A DNA stretch of 64,000 bases from Arthrobacter horti. Lineage in GTDB: Bacteria; Actinomycetota; Actinomycetes; Actinomycetales; Micrococcaceae. The notes beneath the pieces were generated by a model. It worked only from the letters and a program-made list of their open reading frames with translations. It ran no database searches and had not been told where the DNA came from. Of the stretch, positions 51,344 to 61,175 are shown one piece after another (position 1 is the first letter of the stretch; each line of letters begins with the position of its first letter). A program made the translations under genes and the position numbers. The stretch lies in NCBI RefSeq assembly GCF_030731045.1, contig NZ_JAVALS010000005.1, positions 124,001 through 188,000 of the forward strand. The letters run 5' to 3'.

Positions 51344-51404
51344 CATGCGTTCCCCCGCATGGACATACATGCCAGCGCTGCCGTGTACCAGGGAGGTTTA
51401 TTCA

Positions 51405-51785
51405 GTGCCGACGAAACCAGCTGGCACCTTGTACCGCGGCCGTGAGGGCATGTGGTCTTGGGTTGGGCACCGCATCACCGGTGTGGTGATCTTCTTCTTC
51501 TTGTTGGTCCACGTCCTGGACACATCGCTGGTCCGAGTCTCCCCCGAGGTCTACACCAGCGTCATCGGCGCCTACAAGAACCCGCTCATGGCCATCGGTG
51601 AGACCGGCCTGGTGGCCGCCATCCTCTTCCACGCCTTCAACGGCCTGCGCGTGATCGCCATCGACTTCTGGAAGAAGGGTGCCAAGTACCAGCGCCAGAT
51701 GCTGTGGGCCGTGCTCATCATCTGGGTCGTGGTCTTCGGCGCCTTCGCCATCCGTCACCTCAGCCTTGCACTCGGAGGTCACTGA
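51405..51785 (+). CDS. sdhC: Succinate dehydrogenase cytochrome b556 subunit
   Basis: 126 residues from GTG 51405, preceded by GGGAGG; the frame is open from 51345 but that part is leader. Three TM helices: MWSWVGHRITGVVIFFFLLVH with haem-ligand type His, TGLVAAILFHAFNGLRVIAID, and MLWAVLIIWVVVFGAFAI. It anchors the flavoprotein/Fe-S dimer and takes electrons to menaquinone. First gene of sdhCDAB. Confidence 0.92.
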   Translation: MPTKPAGTLYRGREGMWSWVGHRITGVVIFFFLLVHVLDTSLVRVSPEVYTSVIGAYKNPLMAIGETGLVAAILFHAFNGLRVIAIDFWKKGAKYQRQMLWAVLIIWVVVFGAFAIRHLSLALGGH

Positions 51786-51788
51786 GCC

Positions 51789-52262
51789 ATGAGCACCATC
51801 CAGGCACCCCGCAGCGGCAACAGCCGCATCGCACTGCAGTACCGCCGCACCTCCGGCTCCAAGGGCAACTTCGAGATGCTCGCATGGCTGTTCATGCGTC
51901 TCTCCGGCGTCGTCCTCGTGGTCCTGATCTTCGGCCACCTCTTCGTCAACCTGATGGTCGGCCAGGGCATCCACGCCATCGACTTCGGGTTCGTGGCCGG
52001 CAAGTGGGCCGACCCGTTCTGGCAGTTCTGGGACCTCGCCATGCTGTGGCTGGCCTTCCTGCACGGCACCAACGGCGTCCGCACCATCATCAACGACTAC
52101 GCCGAGAAAACCGCCACCCGCCGGGCCCTGAAGACCCTGCTCTACGCCGCCACCGTCGTCGTCGTGATCCTGGGCACCCTGGTGATCTTCACCTTCGATC
52201 CCTGCCCCGTGCTCAACGGCCAGCTGATGGACGGTTCGCCGTCCTTCTGCCCGGCCCCGTAG
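51789..52262 (+). CDS. sdhD: Succinate dehydrogenase membrane anchor subunit
   Basis: 157 residues, starting 3 bases after the sdhC stop. Three TM helices ([65 protein letters not shown]). H in IFGHLF and HGTNG are candidate haem/quinone residues. Unusually, the C-terminus has a 25-residue tail with two cysteines ([16 protein letters not shown]). Pairs with SdhC. Confidence 0.92.
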   Translation: MSTIQAPRSGNSRIALQYRRTSGSKGNFEMLAWLFMRLSGVVLVVLIFGHLFVNLMVGQGIHAIDFGFVAGKWADPFWQFWDLAMLWLAFLHGTNGVRTIINDYAEKTATRRALKTLLYAATVVVVILGTLVIFTFDPCPVLNGQLMDGSPSFCPAP

Positions 52263-52338
52263 CGTGCGAGCCGCGCCCGGGCCTCACGGCACGGGCGCGG
52301 AGAAGTTTTCAACTCGAAAGAGAGAAGGCATTACGAGA

Positions 52339-54126
52339 ATGCAGGTCCACAAGTACGACGTCGTGATCGTCGGCGCCGGCGGCGCCGGGATGCGCGCTGC
52401 GATCGAATCCGGACAGCGAGCCCGCACCGCGGTGCTCACCAAGCTCTACCCCACCCGGTCCCACACCGGTGCCGCCCAGGGCGGCATGTGCGCCGCCCTG
52501 GCCAACGTCGAAGAGGACAACTGGGAGTGGCACACCTTCGACACCGTCAAGGGCGGTGACTACCTGGTGGACCAGGACGCGGCCGAGGTCATGGCGAAGG
52601 AAGCCATCGACGCCGTGCTGGACCTGGAGAAGATGGGTCTGCCGTTCAACCGCACGCCCGAGGGCCGGATCGACCAGCGCCGCTTCGGCGGTCACACGCG
52701 TGACCACGGCAAGGCGCCCGTGCGCCGCGCCTGCTACGCCGCGGACCGCACGGGTCACATGATCCTGCAGACCCTGTACCAGAACTGCGTCAAGCACAAC
52801 GTGGAGTTCTACAACGAGTACTACGTGCTCGACCTCCTGGTGGTGGAGGAGGACGCCGTCCGCGAGGACGGCACCGCCTACAAGCAGAAGCGCGTGGCCG
52901 GCGTCGTGTCCTACGACCTCGCCACCGGCGAGCTGCACGTCTTCCAGGCCAAGAGCGTGGTGTTCGCCTCCGGCGGCGCCGGCAAGGTCTTCAAGACCAC
53001 CTCCAACGCCCACACCCTCACCGGTGACGGCATGGGCATCGCCTTCCGCCGCGGCATCCCGCTGGAGGACATGGAGTTCTTCCAGTTCCACCCGACCGGC
53101 CTGGCGGGCCTGGGCATCCTCCTCACCGAGGGCGCCCGCGGTGAAGGCGCCATCCTCCGCAACTCCGAGGGTGAGCGTTTCATGGAGCGCTACGCCCCCA
53201 CCATCAAGGACCTGGCACCCCGCGACATCGTGGCCCGCGCCATGGCCAACGAGGTCCGTGAAGGCCGCGGCTGCGGCCCCCACAAGGACTACGTGCTGCT
53301 GGACCTGACCCACCTGGAGCCGGCTCACATCGAGGCCAAGCTCCCGGACATCACCGAGTTCGCCCGCACCTACCTGGGCGTGGAGCCGTTCACCGAGCCC
53401 GTGCCGGTGTTCCCCACCGCGCACTACGCCATGGGCGGCATCCCCACCAACATCCAGACCCAGGTCCTGCAGGACAACGACACCGTGATCCCTGGCCTGT
53501 TCGCCGCGGGTGAGGTGGCCTGCGTGTCCGTGCACGGTTCCAACCGTCTGGGCACCAATTCCCTGCTGGACATCAACGTCTTCGGCAAGCGCGCCGGTGT
53601 GGCCGCCGCGGAGTACTCCAAGACCGCCGACTACGTCGAGCTGCCGGAGGACCCGGAGAACCGCGTCCGCGGCCTGCTGGGCGGGCTGCTGGAGAGCAAC
53701 GGCTCCGAGCGCGTCGCCCAGATCCGCAAGGAACTGCAGGACACCATGGACGCCAATATGCAGGTGTTCCGCACCAAGGAGTCCCTGGAGCGCGTCCTGT
53801 CCGACATCGCCTCCTTCGAGGAGCGGTACAAGAACGTCACCGTTCAGGACAAGGGCAAGCGGTTCAACCTGGACCTGCTGGAGGCCGTGGAGCTCGGCTT
53901 CCTGCTGGAACTGGCCAAGGTCATGACCGTGGGCGCCCTGCACCGTGAGGAGTCCCGCGGCGGTCACTACCGCGAGGACTTCCCGGACCGCGACGATGAG
54001 AAGTTCATGAAGCACTCCATGGCTTACCAGGACTCCTCCGCGTCCACCGAGCACGTCGCCGGCATCCGCCTGGAGACCAAGCCGGTGATCTTCACCCGTT
54101 ACGAGCCGATGGAGCGTAAGTACTGA
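52339..54126 (+). CDS. sdhA: Succinate dehydrogenase flavoprotein subunit
   Basis: 595 residues from ATG 52339; the frame opens at 52264 but the FAD motif starts right after this Met. FAD site [18 protein letters not shown]; covalent FAD His in [11 protein letters not shown]; substrate residues in [21 protein letters not shown] and [20 protein letters not shown]-like [15 protein letters not shown]. Oxidises succinate to fumarate. The stop overlaps the sdhB start by one base (TGATG). Confidence 0.97.
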   Translation: MQVHKYDVVIVGAGGAGMRAAIESGQRARTAVLTKLYPTRSHTGAAQGGMCAALANVEEDNWEWHTFDTVKGGDYLVDQDAAEVMAKEAIDAVLDLEKMGLPFNRTPEGRIDQRRFGGHTRDHGKAPVRRACYAADRTGHMILQTLYQNCVKHNVEFYNEYYVLDLLVVEEDAVREDGTAYKQKRVAGVVSYDLATGELHVFQAKSVVFASGGAGKVFKTTSNAHTLTGDGMGIAFRRGIPLEDMEFFQFHPTGLAGLGILLTEGARGEGAILRNSEGERFMERYAPTIKDLAPRDIVARAMANEVREGRGCGPHKDYVLLDLTHLEPAHIEAKLPDITEFARTYLGVEPFTEPVPVFPTAHYAMGGIPTNIQTQVLQDNDTVIPGLFAAGEVACVSVHGSNRLGTNSLLDINVFGKRAGVAAAEYSKTADYVELPEDPENRVRGLLGGLLESNGSERVAQIRKELQDTMDANMQVFRTKESLERVLSDIASFEERYKNVTVQDKGKRFNLDLLEAVELGFLLELAKVMTVGALHREESRGGHYREDFPDRDDEKFMKHSMAYQDSSASTEHVAGIRLETKPVIFTRYEPMERKY

Positions 54127-54908
54127 TGTCCACGTCAACCGCTGAACCCGCGTCCAAGGTGGAGCTGCCGGCCAGTGCCGGCGGTGGCGGGGAGATCCCG
54201 TCCTTCGACATCACGCTGCGTGTCCGCCGCTACAACCCGGAAGTCTCGGAAGAGGCCCACTGGGATGACTTCACGCTGACCATGTACGGCACGGACCGCG
54301 TGCTGGACGCCCTGCACAAGGTCAAGTGGGAGCACGACGGCTCGCTGTCCTTCCGCCGCTCCTGCGCGCACGGCATCTGCGGCTCAGATGCCATGCGCAT
54401 CAACGGCCGCAACCGCCTGGCCTGCAAGACCCTGCTGAAGGACCTGGACACGTCCAAGCCCATCACGGTGGAGCCCATCAAGGGCCTGCCGGTGGAGAAG
54501 GACCTGATCGTGGACATGGAGCCGTTCTTCCAGTCCTACCGCGAGGTCATGCCGTTCCTCATCCCCGGTGGCCACGAGCCCACCAAGGAGCGCCTGCAGA
54601 CCATCGAGGACCGCGCCCGCTTCGATGACACCACCAAGTGCATCCTGTGCGCCGCCTGCACCTCCAGCTGCCCGGTGTTCTGGACCGACGGCCAGTACTT
54701 CGGCCCGGCCGCGATCGTGAACGCCCACCGCTTCATCTTCGATTCCCGTGATGACGCCGGTGACATGCGCCTGGAGATCCTCAACGACAAGGAAGGCGTG
54801 TGGCGCTGCCGCACCACCTTCAACTGCTCCGAGGCCTGCCCTCGTGGTATCCAGATCACGCAGGCGATCGCCGAGGTCAAGCAGGCGATCCTGTCCCGCA
54901 ACATCTGA
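54126..54908 (+). CDS. sdhB: Succinate dehydrogenase iron-sulfur subunit
   Basis: 260 residues. [2Fe-2S] cysteines in SFRRSCAHGICGSDAM with later LACK; [4Fe-4S] motif CILCAACTSSCP; [3Fe-4S] and last ligand in CSEACPRGIQIT. Electrons pass from SdhA FAD to quinone through these. Last gene of the operon; followed by a strong hairpin. Confidence 0.97.
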   Translation: MSTSTAEPASKVELPASAGGGGEIPSFDITLRVRRYNPEVSEEAHWDDFTLTMYGTDRVLDALHKVKWEHDGSLSFRRSCAHGICGSDAMRINGRNRLACKTLLKDLDTSKPITVEPIKGLPVEKDLIVDMEPFFQSYREVMPFLIPGGHEPTKERLQTIEDRARFDDTTKCILCAACTSSCPVFWTDGQYFGPAAIVNAHRFIFDSRDDAGDMRLEILNDKEGVWRCRTTFNCSEACPRGIQITQAIAEVKQAILSRNI

Positions 54909-54934
54909 TCCCCAGGCACCCGTCTGACGCGAAC

Positions 54935-54970
54935 GACGGCGCCGCGCACCTCCCGGTGCGCGGCGCCGTC
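54935..54970 (+). terminator. Terminator of the sdh operon
   Basis: A perfect 16-bp stem (54935-54950 with 54955-54970) around TCCC, 27 bases past the sdhB stop, no U-tract. Confidence 0.7.
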
Positions 54971-55033
54971 CGCTTGTTCCGGCGTCGTCGTGCCTCCCTT
55001 TAAGATGGGATACAAAACGTGAAAGGCGGCCAG

Positions 55034-55798
55034 ATGCCCACCTCCCTCAAGGTCAATTTCACCGGCAGCACGGGCGCCCGCCTGGCCGGCGTCCTGGACG
55101 TTCCGGACGGCCCGGTCCGCGGCTGGGGAGTCTTCTCCCACGGCCTGACGCTCGGCAAGGACTTCGTGGCCTCCTCCCGGATCTGCAAGGGACTGGCGGA
55201 GCAGGGGGTGGGCATGCTGCGCTTCGACAATCTGGGCCTGGGCGACTCCGAAGGTGACTGGTCCGACGGCTCGTTCAGCGTGAAGGTGGCGGACACCCTG
55301 AAGGCCGCCGAGTTCCTCCGTTCCGAGGGCAAAGCGGCCAGTCTGCTGGTGGGCCATTCCTTCGGCGGTGCGGCGGTCCTGGCGGCCGCGGCCGATCTGC
55401 CCGAGGTGGGCGCCGTGGCCACTGTGGCGGCCCCGTACCAGCCCCGGCACGTGGAGCACATGTTCGACGCGGAGATCGGCACCATCCTGGCCGAGGGCAG
55501 CGCCGAAGTGGATCTGGGAGGCAGCCGCCGTGAGGTGCGGCGCCACTTCGTGGAGGACGTGGAGCAGGCGGACCTGCGTGGGTGCATCCGCGGGCTTCAC
55601 CGGCCGCTGATGGTGCTTCACTCCCCCACCGACAACACCGTGGGCATCGACAATGCCAGCGAGATCTTCCTGACCGCCCGTCACCCGCGCAGCTTCGTCT
55701 CACTGGAAGGCGCCGAGCACCTGCTCACCGGCAAGGGCCAGGCTCAGCGCGTGGCCCGGATCATCGGCGCCTGGGTGGAGCCTTACCTGAAGGCCTGA
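55034..55798 (+). CDS. Alpha/beta hydrolase
   Basis: 254 residues from ATG 55034; GTG 55019 is an alternative. Alpha/beta fold: FSHGLTLGKDFVASSRI (oxyanion), RFDNLGLGDSEG, nucleophile elbow GHSFGG, acid HSPTDNTVGID and His in EGAEHLLTG. The layout resembles the hydrolase half of hydrolase-OsmC fusion proteins, here without OsmC. Substrate unknown. The gene overlaps the convergent YihY gene by 38 bases tail to tail. Confidence 0.88.
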   Translation: MPTSLKVNFTGSTGARLAGVLDVPDGPVRGWGVFSHGLTLGKDFVASSRICKGLAEQGVGMLRFDNLGLGDSEGDWSDGSFSVKVADTLKAAEFLRSEGKAASLLVGHSFGGAAVLAAAADLPEVGAVATVAAPYQPRHVEHMFDAEIGTILAEGSAEVDLGGSRREVRRHFVEDVEQADLRGCIRGLHRPLMVLHSPTDNTVGIDNASEIFLTARHPRSFVSLEGAEHLLTGKGQAQRVARIIGAWVEPYLKA

Positions 55799-56843
55799 GG
55801 TCCGCGGCCCGCACGGCCGCCCAGGACGTGCCCAGCAGGAGCACCTGGCTGAGCAGATTGAACCAGAGCAGCACGCCCACCACGATCCCCAGGGACGCCA
55901 TGACAGGGTTTCTCCCCACGTGGGCCAGAAGCTGACTGCTGAGCGCCTGGAGGAGGGACAGGACCACGGCGCTCAGGAGTGTGCCCTCCAGGAAGGGGCG
56001 GCGGGGGAAGCGGATTCTCGCCCCCACCCGGAGGAGCAGCGCCGCCGCGCACCAGTTGAGGACGAAGCCGGCCGCGGTGGGGAGGAACGGCACCTGCAGG
56101 ACGTCCTCCAAGGGCAGCCGTCCGAAGATCTGGTGCAGCACCGTGCTGGAGAACAGGGTCAGGGCGACGCTGAGCACCAGCGCCAGCCCCAACAGGGCCA
56201 AGGTCACCAGATCGCGCACCCGGGCCAGGACCGGGTTCAATTTCAGGCGTCCCCGGTCCGCCACCAGGCGCATCCCGTCCCGCATTCCGCCGATCCAGCC
56301 GAGGGAACCGAACACGGCCACCAGCAAGGCGATGCCCACGGTCCAGCTCAGCCCGCCGGTGCTCAGGAGATCGGCCGGATCCACCAGTCCCGGGCCCGCC
56401 CCGCTGGCGAACACTCCGGGGACGGCCCGGTCCACCGCATCCAGCAACTGATCACGGAATCTCGGATGGCCGTTCAGGAGCAGGCCGCCGATCCCGAGGC
56501 CGGAGACCACCAGCGCGCCGATCGAGAAGAACATCCGGAACGCCATGCCGGCGGCGGCCAGCGGACCGTTCCGGGTGGAGTAGTTCTGCAGGACCCTCAC
56601 GGGAAGCACCGCGGAGGACAGGGCCTGCAGCCAGGCCCCCAGTGCCTTCAGACGAGGGAGGATCCCTGCGCCGTCCCGTTGCGCGCGCAGCCATGCCGCG
56701 CGCCGTCGTCGTTCCTCCTGGCGCAGCCCACGCAGATCCAGCGGCGAGACCTCATGTGGCTCCTCCGCAGGGTCCTGTTCTTCTGAGGCCTGTGGGCCTG
56801 AGGCCTGTGGGATCCGGGACTCACCTCCCTGCCGGCGCACCAC
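55761..56843 (-). CDS. YihY/virulence factor BrkB family membrane protein
   Basis: About 360 residues from GTG 56843 (AGGAGG upstream, inside the ligase gene); the open frame runs back to 57080 but overlaps the ligase in another frame. The polar N-terminus is rich in Gln/Glu/Arg (about 90 residues). It is followed by about six TM helices with NGPLAAAGMAFRMFFSIGALVV (the family's first TM) and GIVVGVLLWFNLLSQVLLLGTSWAAV (its last), and a basic tail. Function of this widespread family is unclear; the old RNase BN label is not supported. Confidence 0.83.
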   Translation of the reverse strand: MVRRQGGESRIPQASGPQASEEQDPAEEPHEVSPLDLRGLRQEERRRRAAWLRAQRDGAGILPRLKALGAWLQALSSAVLPVRVLQNYSTRNGPLAAAGMAFRMFFSIGALVVSGLGIGGLLLNGHPRFRDQLLDAVDRAVPGVFASGAGPGLVDPADLLSTGGLSWTVGIALLVAVFGSLGWIGGMRDGMRLVADRGRLKLNPVLARVRDLVTLALLGLALVLSVALTLFSSTVLHQIFGRLPLEDVLQVPFLPTAAGFVLNWCAAALLLRVGARIRFPRRPFLEGTLLSAVVLSLLQALSSQLLAHVGRNPVMASLGIVVGVLLWFNLLSQVLLLGTSWAAVRAADLRPSGKAPPRRR

Positions 56844-57405
56844 CCAGGGGGACCTCCTCGCGCAGCTTCCAGAAACCGTTGGCGACGTGCTCGTACACGC
56901 CGATCCTATCCACGGGGATCGTGGCTTCGTATGAAGAGAGCGCCTGCTCGGCGTCCTGGAGGCTGCTCGTGCCGACGTCGTGGGCCACGGTGACGTGCGG
57001 ATGGAACGGGAAATCGAGGTCACGGGCCAGCGGGCCGTCCTGCAGCGCCTCGTGGAGACGCACGCAGGAGTCGAAGCCACGGTCCACGTTGAGGAAGACC
57101 ACCGGGGAGACCGGCTGGAAGGAGCCGGTGCCCTTGAGCGTCACGGTGAACGGTTCGCTGTGCCGTGCCACACTCCGCACATGGTCCAGCGCGCTGCCCC
57201 AGTCCCGGGCGGGCGTGGTGGTGACCAGGGTGATGTGGGCGGGCACATGGGGCGCCATGGGGTCACCGAAGGAGGCCCTCCACACCTGGAGTTCGGAGGC
57301 GACGTTCTCCGGGAAGCCGATCACCACCCCAACCAAGGGGGTGTCCTCCGTGGGGGGACCCCCGCGGATGGCCCCGGACGTCCCCGCGTTCGCCTCCTGG
57401 GACAT
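56821..57405 (-). CDS. 2'-5' RNA ligase family protein
   Basis: 194 residues from ATG 57405, starting 5 bases after the trpS stop. The two His-x-Thr motifs of the 2H phosphoesterase superfamily are present: HITLVTT and HVTVAHD. Members act on 2'-5' or 2',3'-cyclic phosphodiester bonds of RNA; the physiological target is unknown. Its 3' end overlaps the YihY start by 23 bases. It is probably co-transcribed with trpS. Confidence 0.88.
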   Translation of the reverse strand: MSQEANAGTSGAIRGGPPTEDTPLVGVVIGFPENVASELQVWRASFGDPMAPHVPAHITLVTTTPARDWGSALDHVRSVARHSEPFTVTLKGTGSFQPVSPVVFLNVDRGFDSCVRLHEALQDGPLARDLDFPFHPHVTVAHDVGTSSLQDAEQALSSYEATIPVDRIGVYEHVANGFWKLREEVPLGGAPAGR

Positions 57406-57409
57406 CCTG

Positions 57410-58474
57410 TCAGTCAGCCTGTCCTGCCGGGGCCAGGAAGCCCACCTTCCGGTAGACCTCGGCCAGCACGGGCGACGCGACGGCGCGGGCCTTCTCGGCG
57501 CCACGGGCCAGCAGGCGGTCCAGCTCGGCGGGGTCTTCCAGCAGTTCCAGCGTGCGGCTGCGGATGGGCTCCAGGCGTTCCACGACGGCGTCCGCCACGG
57601 CCACCTTCAGGTGTCCGTACATCTTGCCCTCGAACTGCTCCACCAGGGCATCCACCGGGGTGTCGGACACCGTGGAGAGGATCTCCAGCAGATTGCTGAC
57701 ACCCGGCTTCTCTTCACGGTCGTAGGAGACCACGGTCCCGGTGTCCGTCACGGCGGACTTGATGCGCTTGGCGATCACCTTGGGGTCGTCCAGGATGTTG
57801 ACCAGGCCGTTGGGGCTGGAGGCCGACTTGGACATCTTGGACGTGGGGTTCTGCAGATCGTAGATCCGGGCACCGTCCTTGCGGATCAGCGCCTTGGGCA
57901 GGATGAACGTCTCACCGAAACGGTGGTTGAACCGCTGCGCCAGGTCACGGGCCAGTTCCACGTGCTGCCGCTGGTCATCGCCCACCGGGACGGCGTCCGG
58001 GTTGTAGAGCAGGATGTCGGCCGCCATCAGCATCGGGTAGGTGAACAGGCCCACGCCGGCGGACTCCACACCGCCCTTGGCGGACTTGTCCTTGAACTGG
58101 GTCATACGGGATGCCTCGCCGAAACCGGTCAGGCACATCATGATCCACGTCAGCTGGGCGTGCTCCGGCACATGCGACTGGACGAACAGCGTGGACTTCT
58201 CCACGTCGATGCCGCCCGCGATGTACTGGGCGGCCGTGCGGCGGGTGCGATCGGCCAGCTCGGCCGGGTCCTGCGGCACCGTGATGGCGTGCATGTCCGG
58301 GATGAAGTAGAAGGAGTCGTAGTCGTCCTGCGCCTTCACCCAGTTGACCAGCGCACCCAGGTAATTACCCAGGTGGAGCGAGTCCGCGGACGGCTGCATG
58401 CCGGAAAGCACGCGGGCACGGCGTCCTTCGTGGAGGCTGAGAAGGTCGTCTTCGGTGATGATGGTGTGGGTCAT
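57410..58474 (-). CDS. trpS: Tryptophanyl-tRNA synthetase
   Basis: 354 residues, class I synthetase. HIGH-type motif [11 protein letters not shown] and KMSKS loop [29 protein letters not shown] and tryptophan-site [11 protein letters not shown] are conserved. It charges tRNA-Trp. No T-box-like leader is visible in the 41 bases to the exonuclease stop. Confidence 0.97.
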   Translation of the reverse strand: MTHTIITEDDLLSLHEGRRARVLSGMQPSADSLHLGNYLGALVNWVKAQDDYDSFYFIPDMHAITVPQDPAELADRTRRTAAQYIAGGIDVEKSTLFVQSHVPEHAQLTWIMMCLTGFGEASRMTQFKDKSAKGGVESAGVGLFTYPMLMAADILLYNPDAVPVGDDQRQHVELARDLAQRFNHRFGETFILPKALIRKDGARIYDLQNPTSKMSKSASSPNGLVNILDDPKVIAKRIKSAVTDTGTVVSYDREEKPGVSNLLEILSTVSDTPVDALVEQFEGKMYGHLKVAVADAVVERLEPIRSRTLELLEDPAELDRLLARGAEKARAVASPVLAEVYRKVGFLAPAGQAD

Positions 58475-58515
58475 GGTGTCCTAGGGAAGACGCCGGTGAT
58501 CCCGGCGCCTGAGCG

Positions 58516-59358
58516 TCAGAGGCTGTAGTCGACCACCAGCGGGGCGTGGTCGGAGAATCGGGTGTCGTAGCTGGCGGCACGGTCCACCACGGCCTGCCGC
58601 GCACGGGCGGCGAAGGCGGGGGTGGCCATGTGATAGTCGATGCGCCAGCCCGTGTCGTTGTCGAAGGCCTGGCCGCGCTGCGACCACCAGGTGTACGGGC
58701 CTTCCACCGGACCGGCCAGCTCACGGGCCACGTCCTTGTACCCGATCTCCTCGCCGAAGAAACGGTCGAAGTAGGCACGTTCCTCCGGCAGGAAGCCGGC
58801 ACGCTTGATGTTGCCGCGCCAGTTCTTGATGTCCAGTTCTGTGTGCCCCACGTTGAGGTCACCGGTGATGACCACGTGGTCGCTCTCCTGGGCCATGGCC
58901 GGGAGCTTGGTGATCATCTCGTCCAGGAAGCGGTACTTGTCCACCTGCTTGGGGGTGTCCACCTCTCCGGAGTGCACGTAGGCGCTGACCACGGTGAGCT
59001 TTTCGTCGTTCGGGAGGGCGAAGTCGGCCTCCACCCAGCGGCCGGTGGTGGCGAAGTACGGGTCGCCGATGCCGATGCGGGTCTCCACGGGCTCCTGGCG
59101 GGACACGAGCGCCACGCCGGCGCGGCCCTTGGCCTCGGCCTCGGCATGCAGGATGTGCCAGCCATCGCCGATCAGCTCGGAGACCACGTCATCGGGAGCA
59201 CGGACCTCCTGCAGGGTCAGGATGTCCACCTCACGCTGAGCCAGCCATTCGGCCATGCCCTTGCGGTAGGCGGCCCGGATGCCGTTGACGTTGACGGTCG
59301 CGATGCGCAGATAGTCCTTCTGCGCTGAATCCTCTGTGGCCACGTTCACCCTTGTCAC
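58516..59358 (-). CDS. xthA: Exodeoxyribonuclease III
   Basis: 280 residues from GTG 59358; nearby in-frame GTGs are alternatives because the first 15 residues are not conserved. AP endonuclease/3'-exonuclease fold: ATVNVNGIRAA, LTLQEVRA (metal Glu), VVITGDLNVGHTELDIKN, GWRIDYHMAT and FSDHAPLVVDY (catalytic His). Repairs abasic sites. Downstream hairpin CGCCGG/CCGGCG at 58491-58507 may end the transcript. Confidence 0.94.
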   Translation of the reverse strand: MTRVNVATEDSAQKDYLRIATVNVNGIRAAYRKGMAEWLAQREVDILTLQEVRAPDDVVSELIGDGWHILHAEAEAKGRAGVALVSRQEPVETRIGIGDPYFATTGRWVEADFALPNDEKLTVVSAYVHSGEVDTPKQVDKYRFLDEMITKLPAMAQESDHVVITGDLNVGHTELDIKNWRGNIKRAGFLPEERAYFDRFFGEEIGYKDVARELAGPVEGPYTWWSQRGQAFDNDTGWRIDYHMATPAFAARARQAVVDRAASYDTRFSDHAPLVVDYSL

Positions 59359-59359
59359 T

Positions 59360-59926
59360 CTAGTCGATGACGGTGCCGCTGACCGGCTCGTCCGTGGTGC
59401 CCCCGGACTTGATCATGTCACGGGCATTGCTGGAGGTGATGGTGATGGTCTCCAGCGCCCGGGTGACCATCCCGGCGTCGCCCTCGTCCCCCTTGGCCAG
59501 CTGCTCCTCGATGACCCGGGCCTGCACCTGGACGATCTTGAAGGAGTGGTCCAGCTTCATGTCCCGCATGCGCGCGGACTCGCCGTCCTGCTCCACCAGG
59601 CGGGTGCCTTCGGACGCCGACGACGGCGCGCGGCCGGCGGCGGCGTTGAAGGCATTGCCGGCTTCGGCCAGCTTCGCCGCGGCACGCTTGGTGGCGCGCT
59701 GGATGCCGAACACCACGAAGGCGGCGAGTGCCAGCCAGGCGGCGGAGATGACCACCACGAACCAGCCGACCACCGAGTTCTGGTTGGCGGCGAAGATGAC
59801 CGCCACCAGGAACGCCAGCACCAGAACGGACATGCCGAGGCTGCCGAGCCGGAACGTGCTGGTCCGGGCTGCGGCGAAGCGCGAGCCGGCGCCGGACTGG
59901 GTGTTGTCAGGTCCAAGTGATTGCAT
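59360..59926 (-). CDS. Hypothetical membrane protein
   Basis: 188 residues from ATG 59926 (MQSLGPDNTQ); the frame begins at 59965. Two adjacent TM helices (LGMSVLVLAFLVAVIFAA and VVGWFVVVISAAWLALAAFVVFGI) are followed by a basic, Ala-rich helix (RATKRAAAKLAEAGNAFNAAAG) and a soluble C-terminal half. I recognise no family. It starts the strand-run towards xthA with a 1-base gap, so co-transcription is likely. Confidence 0.7.
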   Translation of the reverse strand: MQSLGPDNTQSGAGSRFAAARTSTFRLGSLGMSVLVLAFLVAVIFAANQNSVVGWFVVVISAAWLALAAFVVFGIQRATKRAAAKLAEAGNAFNAAAGRAPSSASEGTRLVEQDGESARMRDMKLDHSFKIVQVQARVIEEQLAKGDEGDAGMVTRALETITITSSNARDMIKSGGTTDEPVSGTVID

Positions 59927-60073
59927 GATTCCATTCTCCCCCACGGGATACGGCGCCCCTGCCATGTTCCCCGGCGGCGAACGGGTCTCCCCTCCCCCGT
60001 GATCTCGCTGCCGGAGGTCCGAGCTCGGTGCGGGCGGCAGCGTGCTCGGGCCTCCGGTAGCGAGCTCGGCGGC

Positions 60074-60343
60074 TCAGGAGTTGGCGCGGAGCACTTCGAG
60101 GCGCTGACGGTACTCCGTCTCGTCGATCTCGCCGCGGGCGTAGCGTTCGCGGAGGACGGCTTCGGCGCCCATCCGGCCGGCCTGATGCATCCAGTGACGA
60201 CGGCGGCGGGCGAAGAAGAAGATGCAGACGAAGAACAGGACGAACCAGAACAGCGGGAAGATCAGGAACCAGGGGAAGAAACCGCCGGCCCAGGCCCCGT
60301 GAGCTGCGAACGCCGGCAGTGCGGTGGCTGCGGTGGTGAACAT
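60074..60343 (-). CDS. SHOCT-domain small membrane protein
   Basis: 89 residues from ATG 60343 (GAAAGG upstream). One strongly hydrophobic, aromatic-rich TM segment (GGFFPWFLIFPLFWFVLFFVCIFFF), a basic stop (ARRRRHW), then a C-terminal SHOCT motif (AEAVLRERYARGEIDETEYRQRLEVL). SHOCT domains are short oligomerisation modules. It lies downstream of the two-component system in the same direction and could be one of its targets; that is inference. Confidence 0.82.
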   Translation of the reverse strand: MFTTAATALPAFAAHGAWAGGFFPWFLIFPLFWFVLFFVCIFFFARRRRHWMHQAGRMGAEAVLRERYARGEIDETEYRQRLEVLRANS

Positions 60344-60503
60344 GATGAAACCTTTCGTCGTGCCGTGCGAGGGCGGCTCGTGGTGACCGAATGTCCGGCC
60401 TGATTCCATCCTTCGCGTTCCGGCTCCGCCGCGCGTCTGCCGTGGGGAAGCACTTCGCGCTCCGCACTACTCCCGCTGGAGTACGCGCCGGGAGTACCTG
60501 CGT

Positions 60504-61175
60504 TCAGCCGGCCCAGCCGGGCCGGACCAGTCCTGATTCGTAGGCGGCCACCACCAGCTGCGCCCGGTCCCGGCAGTCGAGTTTGCCCATGATCCGGGAG
60601 ACGTGGGTCTTGGCCGTGAGCGGGGTGATGTAGAGCTTCGCCGCGATCGCGGCGTTGTTCAGGCCCTCCCCGACGAGGGCCAGGACCTCCTTCTCCCGCT
60701 CGGTGAGCTGCTCCAGAGTCCGCGGCGGTTCGACATCCCCGCCGCTCTTGAGGAAGTCCAGGAGGCGGCGGGTGACGGGCGGCGAGAGGAGGGCGTCGCC
60801 GTCGTGCACGGCGCGGATGGCGTGCAGCAGCTCGGTGGGCTCCGTGTCCTTGACCAGGAAGCCGGCGGCGCCGGCTCGGATGGCCTCCACGATGTACTCG
60901 TCCAGGCCGAAGGTGGTCAGAATGATGATGCGCGGCAGGGCTCCGTGGCGGGCGATCTCACGGGTGGCCTCCAGTCCGTCGCCGTCCGGCATGCGGATGT
61001 CCATGAGCATGACGTCCGGCGCGGCGGTGCGGGCGAGTTCCACGGCCTGGCGTCCGGTGCCCGCCTCCCCGGCCACCTCGAGGCCGTCCTCGGCGTCGAT
61101 GAGGGCGCGGAAGCCGGCGCGGATGAGGGCCTGGTCATCGGCGAGGGCCACACGGATGGGCTGATCCTCAGTCAC
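60504..61175 (-). CDS. Two-component response regulator, NarL/LuxR family
   Basis: 223 residues with a GTG start overlapping the kinase stop by 8 bases. Receiver domain: acidic pair ADD (12-14), phospho-acceptor Asp59 (VMLMDIRMPDG), Thr in ILTTF and Lys in LVKD. LuxR-type HTH: LTEREKEVLALVGEGLNNAAIAAKL with KTHVSRIMGKLDCRDR. It acts with the upstream kinase; target genes unknown. Confidence 0.93.
   Translation of the reverse strand: MTEDQPIRVALADDQALIRAGFRALIDAEDGLEVAGEAGTGRQAVELARTAAPDVMLMDIRMPDGDGLEATREIARHGALPRIIILTTFGLDEYIVEAIRAGAAGFLVKDTEPTELLHAIRAVHDGDALLSPPVTRRLLDFLKSGGDVEPPRTLEQLTEREKEVLALVGEGLNNAAIAAKLYITPLTAKTHVSRIMGKLDCRDRAQLVVAAYESGLVRPGWAG

Noticed and set aside
52309-54138. A 609-codon minus-strand frame opposite sdhA
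   Set aside because: Antisense shadow of an unmistakable sdhA; no domain.
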